Source of the DNA: Pseudomonadota bacterium
GTDB taxonomy: Bacteria; Pseudomonadota; Gammaproteobacteria; Burkholderiales; Burkholderiaceae_C
Reading direction: 5' to 3'
Length of the DNA: 20,820 bases
Assembly (NCBI GenBank): GCA_023460715.1
Contig: JAEWPH010000019.1
Coordinates: 1 to 20,820, forward strand
The notes under the pieces were generated by a model that did not search any database, was not told where the DNA came from, and saw only the letters and a list, made by a program, of their open reading frames with translations. This document shows positions 15,402-20,820 of the stretch, one piece after another (within the stretch, counting starts at the first letter, position 1; each line of letters starts with the position of its first letter). Position numbers and translations under genes: made by a program.

Positions 15402-16736
15402 ATGCAACGACCGAACATCGTCTTCATCGTGGCCGACGATCTCGGCTATGCGGACCTGGGCTGCTACGGCGGGCGCGATGCCGCCTTCGGCCCCGTCTCC
15501 CCCATGCTCGACCAGCTGGCCGTCGGCGGTTTGAAGCTCACCCAGGGCTATTCCAACTCGCCCGTGTGCTCGCCCACTCGCTTTGCGCTGATGACCGCGC
15601 GCTACCAGTACCGGCTGCGCGGCGCGGCCGAGGAGCCCATCCGCACGGCCACGCGCGGCAACGACCAGCTGGGCCTGCGCCCCGAGCACCCCACGCTGCC
15701 CTCGCTGCTGAAAGACGCCGGCTACCGCACGGCGCTCATGGGCAAGTGGCACCTGGGCTACCCGCCGCATTTCAGCCCCTTGAAGTCGGGCTACGAGGAG
15801 TTCTTCGGCCCCATGTCCGGCGGGGTGGACTACTTCACCCACTGCGGCGCCAATGGCGTGCACGACCTGTGGTTCGGCGAGGAAGAGAAGGCCGACGAGG
15901 GCTATCTGACCGACCTGATCACGAACTACTCGGTGGACTACATCGAACGCATGGCGGCAGGCGCGCAGGCGGGCACGCCGTTCTTCCTGAGCGTGCACTA
16001 CACGGCGCCGCACTGGCCCTGGGAAACGCGCGACGACGAGGCGCTGGCGCACGAACTGAAGGACAGCAAGCAGGCCATCTACCACCTGGCCGGCGGCAAT
16101 GTGGAAACGTACCGCCGCATGGTCCACCACATGGACGAAGGCATCGGTCGCATCGTGCAGACGCTGCGCGCGCACGGCCTGGAGCACGACACGCTGATCG
16201 TCTTCACCAGCGACAACGGCGGCGAGCGCTTCTCGGACAACTGGCCGCTGGTGGGCGGCAAGATGGACCTGACCGAGGGCGGCATCCGCGTGCCCTGGAT
16301 CGCGCACTGGCCGGCGGTCATCGCGCCCGGCGGCACCAGCACGCAGCCCTGCCTGACCATGGACTGGTCCGCGACGATGCTGGACGTGGGCGGCGCGCAG
16401 TCGCATGCCGACTACCCGCTCGACGGCCAGACCCTGGCGCCGCTGCTGCGCAACGCCGCCTGGACGGCCGACCGCCCGCTCTTCTGGCGCATGAACCACC
16501 GCGGCCAGCGCGCCATGCGCCACGGCGACTGGAAGTATCTGCGCGTGGACGGCGTGGACTACCTCTTCAACCTGGCGCAGGACGAACGCGAGCGGGCCAA
16601 CCTGGCGCCGCTGCAGCCCGCCAGGCTGGCGGACATGGTGCAGGCCTGGGAGGCGTGGAACGCGAGCATGCCGGCGATTCCGGGGGATGCGACGGTGAGC
16701 CTTTGCTATACGGAGAAGGACATGCCGGGGCGGTAG
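15402..16736 (+). CDS. Sulfatase (arylsulfatase family), apparently cytosolic
   Basis: A 444-residue member of the formylglycine sulfatase family (PF00884), which hydrolyses sulfate esters. The start MQRPNIVFIVADDLGYADLG carries the metal-binding D12-D13 pair. The signature is VCSPTRFALMTARY with Cys56 as the residue to be converted to formylglycine. Further family features are MGKWHLG, HYTAPHWPW, FTSDNGGERF (metal-binding D/N) and GGKMDLTEGGIRVPW. There is no signal peptide: the ATG at 15402 begins directly at the first strand, and the upstream frame has a stop at 15342-15344 with no hydrophobic core. Most bacterial arylsulfatases are exported, so a cytosolic enzyme (as for choline sulfatase) is suggested. 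The substrate is unknown. No ribosome site is obvious. Confidence 0.9.
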   Translation: MQRPNIVFIVADDLGYADLGCYGGRDAAFGPVSPMLDQLAVGGLKLTQGYSNSPVCSPTRFALMTARYQYRLRGAAEEPIRTATRGNDQLGLRPEHPTLPSLLKDAGYRTALMGKWHLGYPPHFSPLKSGYEEFFGPMSGGVDYFTHCGANGVHDLWFGEEEKADEGYLTDLITNYSVDYIERMAAGAQAGTPFFLSVHYTAPHWPWETRDDEALAHELKDSKQAIYHLAGGNVETYRRMVHHMDEGIGRIVQTLRAHGLEHDTLIVFTSDNGGERFSDNWPLVGGKMDLTEGGIRVPWIAHWPAVIAPGGTSTQPCLTMDWSATMLDVGGAQSHADYPLDGQTLAPLLRNAAWTADRPLFWRMNHRGQRAMRHGDWKYLRVDGVDYLFNLAQDERERANLAPLQPARLADMVQAWEAWNASMPAIPGDATVSLCYTEKDMPGR

Positions 16737-17087
16737 GACGCTCGGCCCGCGAACGCGGCAGCAGCGCTTTTCGCCCGCGCCGCTATCTGGCAAGACTGCT
16801 GGGGCCATTGGCCCGAAAATGTCCCCCCACGGGTAGACTCGGGCCATGACCACGCTTCTTCTTTGCACCTGTGCCGCTTTGGCCGCGCTGCTCCACGCAG
16901 CCGCAGGTGTGCGGGCGCTCGCCCCAAAGAACGCGCGTCGTCAACGAACGCCCGCACATCCCTGAGCCCGGCGGCACCCCTCTCCCCTTTACCTTCAGCG
17001 CAAACATCCACCGCCGGGCACCCGCCTCGCGCGGCTGCGGCCGGCTTGACCTCTCGGGCAACCGCCGCATTCGATGGAGTGCCTTGT
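16737..17087. other. 351-bp gap between the sulfatase gene and rnk
   Basis: No well-supported gene. It contains a TAGACT hexamer (16834-16839) seven bases before the ATG of a 39-codon frame (16846-16965). The rnk frame is open upstream to 16863 but the translation is Arg/Ala/Pro-rich and not Rnk-like, so it is not used as an extension. Confidence 0.5.
16846..16965 (+). CDS. Possible 39-residue small membrane or secreted peptide
   Basis: ATG 16846 opens a frame MTTLLLCTCAALAALLHAAA followed by a basic tail (APKNARRQRTPAHP) and a stop at 16963-16965. The N-terminal half is hydrophobic enough for one membrane span or a signal peptide. A TAGACT -10-like hexamer at 16834-16839 would put the transcript start on the A of the ATG, so it could be leaderless. 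I recognise no family. In such GC-rich DNA, frames of this length arise often by chance. Confidence 0.2.
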   Translation: MTTLLLCTCAALAALLHAAAGVRALAPKNARRQRTPAHP

Positions 17088-17498
17088 ATGCATGATGCTG
17101 TGGTGATCGCTCTGGGTGAGCGGACATTGACCGAACTCGATTCTTCTCGCTTGTCGAGGCTGGCGGACCAACAGCGGCCCGCCGTTCTTGCCGACGTTCT
17201 CGCCCAAGCCGAGGTGATCCGCTCCCGCGCCGTGCGGGATGACGTGGTCACTATGTACTCGCGCGTGGAACTGGTGGACCTGCATACCCGGCGGCGCCAG
17301 ATGCTGACCCTTTGCTACCCGCGAGATGCCCAACCGGCGGCCGGGCTCATCTTGGTGCTGTCGCCGGTGGGCATGGGCGTGCTGGGGCTAAAAGTGGGCG
17401 ACGTTGCCCGCTGGCCCACCCCGCATGGCGAAGAGTGCGCCGCCACCATCGAAGCCATCGAGTTCCAGCCCGAAGCCGCGGGCGACTTCACTACTTAG
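17088..17498 (+). CDS. rnk: Regulator of nucleoside diphosphate kinase (Rnk, GreA/B-like)
   Basis: A 136-residue protein, exactly the length of E. coli Rnk, which belongs to the GreA/GreB family, binds RNA polymerase and affects nucleoside diphosphate kinase levels. The N-terminal helical region is short (residues 1-50, LTELDSSRLSRL and LADVLAQAEVIRSRAV). The C-terminal FKBP-like Gre domain contains DDVVTMYSRVELVDL, LTLCYPRDAQPAAG, LSPVGMGVLGLKVGD and the ending FQPEAAGDFTT, all close to E. coli Rnk. The start at ATG 17088 (MHDAVVIALGER) has GGAG 8 bases upstream; a longer open frame upstream is not conserved. The next gene, a universal stress protein, follows after 123 bp, so both may serve stress adaptation. 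Confidence 0.9.
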   Translation: MHDAVVIALGERTLTELDSSRLSRLADQQRPAVLADVLAQAEVIRSRAVRDDVVTMYSRVELVDLHTRRRQMLTLCYPRDAQPAAGLILVLSPVGMGVLGLKVGDVARWPTPHGEECAATIEAIEFQPEAAGDFTT

Positions 17499-17621
17499 CC
17501 GGGCACCGCCACCGGCCATGCACGGCTGCGGACTGGCCGCGGCCCCTCCCATCGCCTGCCCCATCGGCGCCGTACCGCGGCCGCCCTTGAAGGGCCACGC
17601 CATTCGAAAGGACGTTTCACC

Positions 17622-18578
17622 ATGATCCCCCGCTCCATTCTTGCCGTTACCGACTTTTCGATCCAGGGCACCCTCGCCATGGCGCGAGCCGCGCTGCTGT
17701 GCGCCAAGCACGGCGCAACGCTCAAGCTTGTCTACCTGGCGCCTGCTGATGAGGCCCCACCGCCGGACGCGGCCGTGCGCTTGTCGCACCACGCGCTGCA
17801 GCTGCAGCAGCGCCACTACATCACGGCGCACGCGGCAACGCGCACCGACTTCATGGCCGCGAGCGTCGCGTCCGAGGCGAAGAGCGCCGACCTAGTGGTG
17901 TGGGGCACCGCTCCCTTGCGGGGCCTGCGCGGCTGGTTCTCCGCGCACCCGGCCATCCGATTGCTGCGCGCCACCAAGCGTCCTGTGCTCGTGGTACGTC
18001 AGCGCGCCGAGCAGCCCTACCAAAGCGTGATGGTCGCCGTGGACTTTTCGGCCGCATCGCGCCGTCTGGTCGAATGGGCCGTCGCCCTGCACCCCTCTGC
18101 GCGGGTTGAACTGTTCCATGCCATTGACACCGCGAATGAGGGCAAGCTGCGCTATGCCGAAGTGTCCGAGCAGGCCATCCGGATGTACCGCGAGGAGTGC
18201 CGGCGCCATGCGCAGAGCCGGATGCTCACACTGTTCGACTCGAACGACGCACGGCGCAACCGACTCTCCTCGTCGATCGGCCGCGGCAACCCTGCACGGC
18301 AGGTTCTGGTGCAGCAGCAAAGCATGGGCGCGGACCTGATCGTGGTGGGCAAGCATCCCGCATCCTGGCTTGCTGACCTGGTGTTCGAGAGTGTGGCCCA
18401 GCGCGTGCTGCACGGTGCCCGCGCGGATGTGCTGGTCGCGCCGCACGGCTTTCAACCCGCCTCCCGTGGCGCTGCCATCGAGCGCCTCTCTACCGATATG
18501 CCCGTACGCCGCGTCAAGGCAGGAGCACCGCGCCCGCCGGGTTATCCGAACCCGGCGGCGATGCCGGCCGGCACCTGA
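17622..18578 (+). CDS. Tandem-domain universal stress protein (UspA family)
   Basis: A 318-residue cytosolic protein with two Usp domains. Domain 1 (about 1-128) starts MIPRSILAVTDFS and contains SADLVVWGTAPLRGL and RATKRPVLVVR. Domain 2 (about 134-275) starts SVMVAVDFSAASRRLVEWA and contains GADLIVVGKHP, FESVAQRVLHGARADVLVAP. The Gly-rich ATP motif (GxxGx9GS/T) of ATP-binding Usp proteins is not conserved: domain 2 has GKHP...FESVA. A nucleotide-independent type is therefore more likely. Residues 276-318 form a Pro/Ala-rich tail without family match; its DNA holds a perfect 10-bp hairpin (18534-18558). The start has a good AAAGGA site at about 17607-17612. Probably stress or growth-phase linked, following rnk. 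Confidence 0.88.
   Translation: MIPRSILAVTDFSIQGTLAMARAALLCAKHGATLKLVYLAPADEAPPPDAAVRLSHHALQLQQRHYITAHAATRTDFMAASVASEAKSADLVVWGTAPLRGLRGWFSAHPAIRLLRATKRPVLVVRQRAEQPYQSVMVAVDFSAASRRLVEWAVALHPSARVELFHAIDTANEGKLRYAEVSEQAIRMYREECRRHAQSRMLTLFDSNDARRNRLSSSIGRGNPARQVLVQQQSMGADLIVVGKHPASWLADLVFESVAQRVLHGARADVLVAPHGFQPASRGAAIERLSTDMPVRRVKAGAPRPPGYPNPAAMPAGT
18534..18558 (+). other. Hairpin inside the 3' end of the Usp gene
   Basis: CCGCCGGGTT and AACCCGGCGG form a perfect 10-bp stem with the loop ATCCG, 20 bases before the stop codon and within the non-conserved tail. No T run follows. It may protect the mRNA 3' end or mark where a shorter ancestral gene ended. Confidence 0.4.
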
Positions 18579-18729
18579 CCGACGGGCTGCGCAGGCGAAG
18601 GGGGCAACGCAGGGCGACCGGCATTCGGGCGCCGGTGCAGGGGATGCTCGCTTTCCGTAAGCCGGCTTCGTCAGCACCGGGATCCGCCGTGCGCAGGCCT
18701 CGCCAGGGGCGTGCGTGCGGCAGGCGCCT

Positions 18730-19620
18730 TCAGTCCAACCCCCCGCCCTCCACCAGCCGGGTCACCAGCGGATGCATCACCTTGCGCACGTTGTAGATCA
18801 GGTGGAACTGCTCCTGCACGTCGTCCGTGGTGCCCACGTGCACCAGGCCGTGGGTGCGCGACAGCATCTCGCCCAGGGAGGCGGGGGCGGGCATGACGCC
18901 CATGCCGGTGCTGGCGAAAGTGGCGAGCAGGGCGCTGTCCTCGAACTCGCCGGCGATGCGTGGGCGGATGCGCTCGCGTTCCAGCCAGTCGTCGATGTGG
19001 GCGCGCATGGCGGCGTGGCCGGTGGGCAGCAGCACCGGCACCACGGCCAGGCTGTGGGGAAACTGGCGGGCGGCGGCCTCGGCCCATACGGGCGGGGCAT
19101 ACCAGGCGATGGGGCTGGTGCCTAGCAGCTGGCTGGTGGTCTTGAGGGCGGGGTTGGGCGGTGCAGGGCGGTCGGCCAGCACGGCGTCGAGCTTGTGCAG
19201 GGCCAGCTCGCCCAGCAGGGGTTGGAACTCGCCTTCGTGGCACAGCAGGCGCAGGTGCGGTTCGTCCAGCACGGGGGTGAGCAGGCGGTGCACGGCCACC
19301 TTGGCGATGCCGTCGGAGATGCCCAGGTTCAGCCGCAGCGTGCGGCCCGAAGCGGCTTCCGATACGCGGTGCGGCAGCTTCTCGCCCAGGGCGAAGATGT
19401 GGTCGGCCTCGTGCATGGCGGCAATGCCGGCATCGGTCAGCACAAGGTTGCGGCCCTCGGTGCGCAGCAGCGTCGAGCCCAGGTCCTTTTCCAGCAGCCG
19501 CACCTGCGCGCTGATGGTCTGCACGGCCATGTCCAGCCGTTCGGCGGCCCGGGTCAGCCCGCCTTCCTTGGCGACGACCCAGAAGTAATAGAGGTGGCGG
19601 TAGTTGAAGGTCTGGCTCAT
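18730..19620 (-). CDS. nhaR: NhaR-like LysR-family transcriptional regulator
   Basis: A 296-residue LysR-type regulator. The N-terminal winged helix-turn-helix (about residues 5-65) reads FNYRHLYYFWVVAKEGGLTR, AAERLDMAVQTISAQVRLLE, then KDLGSTLLRTEGRNLVLTDAG. The HLYYFWxVxKEG start and PQT/QTI-type recognition helix are those of NhaR, the sodium-responsive activator of nhaA in E. coli. The effector domain follows, with LGISDGIAKVAVHRLL, LDAVLADRP and GEFEDSALLATFASTGMGV, matching NhaR's GEFDDAALMKAF region. No nhaA is in the window. Its divergent neighbour is a TerC-family membrane protein, which is the natural target. Two matching T-N11-A sites lie between them. It likely also regulates itself. 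Confidence 0.82.
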   Translation of the reverse strand: MSQTFNYRHLYYFWVVAKEGGLTRAAERLDMAVQTISAQVRLLEKDLGSTLLRTEGRNLVLTDAGIAAMHEADHIFALGEKLPHRVSEAASGRTLRLNLGISDGIAKVAVHRLLTPVLDEPHLRLLCHEGEFQPLLGELALHKLDAVLADRPAPPNPALKTTSQLLGTSPIAWYAPPVWAEAAARQFPHSLAVVPVLLPTGHAAMRAHIDDWLERERIRPRIAGEFEDSALLATFASTGMGVMPAPASLGEMLSRTHGLVHVGTTDDVQEQFHLIYNVRKVMHPLVTRLVEGGGLD

Positions 19621-19648
19621 GGCGTGTAGGACGGGGGCGGCTAACAGT

Positions 19649-19661
19649 TCGCAAAAACCGA
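19649..19661. promoter_or_regulatory. Candidate LysR-type (NhaR) box 1
   Basis: TCGCAAAAACCGA is a T-N11-A site with an extended dyad TTCG-N7-CGAA (19648-19662). It lies 29 bases upstream of the nhaR start and resembles box 2 at 10 of 13 positions. Confidence 0.45.
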
Positions 19662-19673
19662 AGTGATGTTAAA

Positions 19674-19689
19674 GCCAAGCGGGCTTGGC
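19674..19689. promoter_or_regulatory. 16-bp inverted repeat between nhaR and terC
   Basis: GCCAAGC and GCTTGGC form a perfect 7-bp inverted repeat around GG, located between the two LysR-type boxes. It could be a binding site or a short hairpin in the nhaR leader. Confidence 0.3.
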
Positions 19690-19743
19690 GTCTTCCGGCG
19701 GTACGGGCACATTCCAGGTTCCCGTGTTTCCCCTTCCACCTTT

Positions 19744-19756
19744 TTGCGAAAACCAA
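19744..19756. promoter_or_regulatory. Candidate LysR-type (NhaR) box 2
   Basis: TTGCGAAAACCAA is a second T-N11-A site (TTG-N7-CAA), 95 bp from box 1 in the same orientation, close to nine helical turns. Overlapping it, TTTTTGCGAA (19741-19750) is the exact inverse of TTCGCAAAAA at 19648-19657. Confidence 0.45.
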
Positions 19757-19757
19757 C

Positions 19758-19847
19758 ATGACTAGCTGCGCAAATCGCCTCCGCTGCCTGCCGGGCTCCC
19801 AGCCCCGCAGGCCCCTTCCTCTACCGCGCTGCGGCGCAGGGAGCTGA
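19758..19847 (+). other. Possible 29-codon leader frame ending at the terC start
   Basis: ATG 19758 opens a frame (MTSCANRLRCLPGSQP...) whose TGA at 19845-19847 lies two bases before the terC ATG. No ribosome binding site precedes it. If translated, it could couple to terC; it may equally be chance. Confidence 0.15.
19786..19812 (+). other. Hairpin in the terC leader
   Basis: GCCTGC pairs with GCAGGC and GGGCT with AGCCC, interrupted by one C-C mismatch, with a CCC loop. It is 11 pairs, ending 37 bases before the terC ATG. No T run follows. TerC-family genes in many bacteria have a manganese riboswitch in this position, but the conserved bases of that aptamer are not seen here. Confidence 0.4.
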
Positions 19848-19849
19848 AC

Positions 19850-20820
19850 ATGGTGGAAACCATTGGAACTCCCATGATGTGGGCCGCCTTCGGCCTGTTC
19901 GTCGTCGTCGCCATCGCCATCGACCTGCTGGTCATGGAGCGCCAGGGCGCACACAAGGTGACCATGAAGGAGGCGCTCAGCTGGAGCGTGCTCTGGTTCT
20001 CGCTGGCGTTCGTGTTCGTCGCCATCCTGTGGTGGTACCTGAACGGCTCGCAGGGCCGGGAGGTGGCCAACACCGTATCGATGCAGTTCATCACTGGCTA
20101 TCTGGTAGAGAAGAGCCTGTCGGTGGACAACATCTTCGTCTTCCTGATGATCTTCAGCTACTTCGCCGTGCCGGCCGAGTACCAGAAGCGCGCGCTCATC
20201 GTGGGCATCATCGGCGCCATCGTGCTGCGCACGGTGCTGATCCTGGCGGGTGCGTGGCTGCTGGCCACCTTCCACTGGCTGCTCTACGTGTTCGGTGCGT
20301 TCCTGGTCATCACCGGCGTGAAGATGTGGATCGCCGCCGGCAAGGAGCCGGACATCTCCAGCAACCCCGTGCTGAAGTTCCTGCGCAAGCACATCCGCAT
20401 GTCGGACAACTTCGACGGCGAGAAGCTGACCACGGTGGTCAACGGCGTGAAGCTCTTCACCCCGCTGTTCGTGGTGCTGCTGATGATCGGCATCACCGAT
20501 GTGATCTTCGCGGTGGACAGCATCCCGGCCATCTTCGCCATCACGAGCGACCCGTTCATCGTGCTCACGGCCAACATCTTCGCCATCCTGGGCCTGCGTG
20601 CGCTGTACTTCCTGCTGGCCGACCTGGCGGACCGCTTCCACCTGCTGGCCTATGGCCTGGCCCTGGTGCTGGTCTTCATCGGTGCCAAGATGCTGCTGAT
20701 CGACGTGTACAAGATCCCGATCGGCTATGCGCTGCTGGTCACGGCTTCGCTGATCGCCGGCTCCATCATCCTGTCGCTGCGCACCTCGCGCCCGGCGGTG
20801 GCCGCCGAGCCGGCCACGCC
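19850..20820 (+). CDS. TerC/Alx-family integral membrane protein (3' end outside window)
   Basis: 323 codons of a TerC-family protein (PF03741), open to the window edge. Members such as E. coli Alx and MntP-partner TerC proteins are linked to manganese export or metal and pH stress. After a short N-terminus (MVETIGTPMMWAAF) come about eight or nine membrane spans. The family signatures are visible in two places: GYLVEKSLSVDNIFVFLMIF (residues about 84-103) and IGITDVIFAVDSIPAIFAIT, both with membrane-buried Asp residues. Also FGAFLVITGVKMW and NIFAILGLRALYFLLADL. The ATG at 19850 has AGGGAG 7 bases upstream. The last residues seen (SRPAVAAEPATP) look like a cytosolic tail, so little is missing. 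Divergent from the NhaR-like regulator. Confidence 0.9.
   Translation, partial: MVETIGTPMMWAAFGLFVVVAIAIDLLVMERQGAHKVTMKEALSWSVLWFSLAFVFVAILWWYLNGSQGREVANTVSMQFITGYLVEKSLSVDNIFVFLMIFSYFAVPAEYQKRALIVGIIGAIVLRTVLILAGAWLLATFHWLLYVFGAFLVITGVKMWIAAGKEPDISSNPVLKFLRKHIRMSDNFDGEKLTTVVNGVKLFTPLFVVLLMIGITDVIFAVDSIPAIFAITSDPFIVLTANIFAILGLRALYFLLADLADRFHLLAYGLALVLVFIGAKMLLIDVYKIPIGYALLVTASLIAGSIILSLRTSRPAVAAEPAT

Noticed and set aside
14139..16868. A 909-codon minus-strand frame across the Bug and sulfatase genes
   Set aside because: It spans two real genes and the gap between them; composition is Arg/His/Ala-rich without domains.
16863..17087. N-terminal extension of Rnk
   Set aside because: The frame is open but the sequence is low-complexity and Rnk has its normal 136-residue length from 17088.
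17535..17582. GGCCGCGG / CCGCGGCC inverted repeat between rnk and the Usp gene
   Set aside because: Arms of eight GC-only bases with a 32-base loop are likely by chance in this composition.
19621..19849. yybP-ykoY manganese riboswitch before terC
   Set aside because: Expected from gene context, but the conserved aptamer bases (for example a GGGGAGUA-type strand) are not visible.
18671..20641. A 656-codon minus-strand frame across nhaR and terC
   Set aside because: It overlaps the NhaR-like gene in another frame and runs antisense to TerC; no recognisable protein.

Overview
The window is very GC-rich chromosomal DNA that reads like a Betaproteobacterium of the family Comamonadaceae, most likely Acidovorax or Paracidovorax. 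The case rests on codon use, a Bug/TctC-type binding protein, GACAAT-type -10 boxes directly in front of start codons, and a short interspersed AT-rich element that I recall from this family. It contains no phage, transposase, CRISPR array, tRNA or rRNA. Most genes are housekeeping or transport genes with strong family signatures.

Layout: (i) 1-130, the signal-peptide end of an exported protein on the minus strand. (ii) 303-2378, the Rep helicase (minus), divergent from an AEC-family permease (2543-3496, plus). (iii) 3642-7513, a tight four-gene plus-strand operon: an ArnT/GT39-like membrane glycosyltransferase, an ArnC/GtrB-like GT2, a GtrA-like flippase and a ChbG/YdjC-family deacetylase. 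Together these make a complete polyprenyl-phosphate-sugar pathway, similar in logic to Bordetella Lgm or Francisella Flm/NaxD lipid A hexosamine addition. (iv) 7701-9671, a gamma-glutamyltransferase that looks like a lipoprotein, closed by a strong hairpin. (v) 9894-12062 priA and 12919-14034 hemE, both minus, separated by an 856-bp gap that holds two almost identical 27-bp repeats and four DnaA-box-like 9-mers. (vi) 14235-15203, a Bug-family binding protein, then 15402-16736, a sulfatase without a signal peptide. (vii) 17088-17498 rnk and 17622-18578, a tandem universal stress protein. (viii) 18730-19620, an NhaR-like LysR regulator (minus), divergent from a TerC-family membrane protein that runs off the window end (19850-20820).

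Points most worth a second look: the origin-like priA-hemE gap, built as two similar modules; a patch of priA whose DNA matches the interspersed intergenic element and codes for residues 148-169; a probable metal-ligand change (Asp to Ala) in the deacetylase of the envelope-sugar operon; and a pair of matching LysR-type boxes 95 bp apart between nhaR and terC. Coordinates come from reading the sequence by eye. Functions are family-level assignments from remembered motifs, with no database search.
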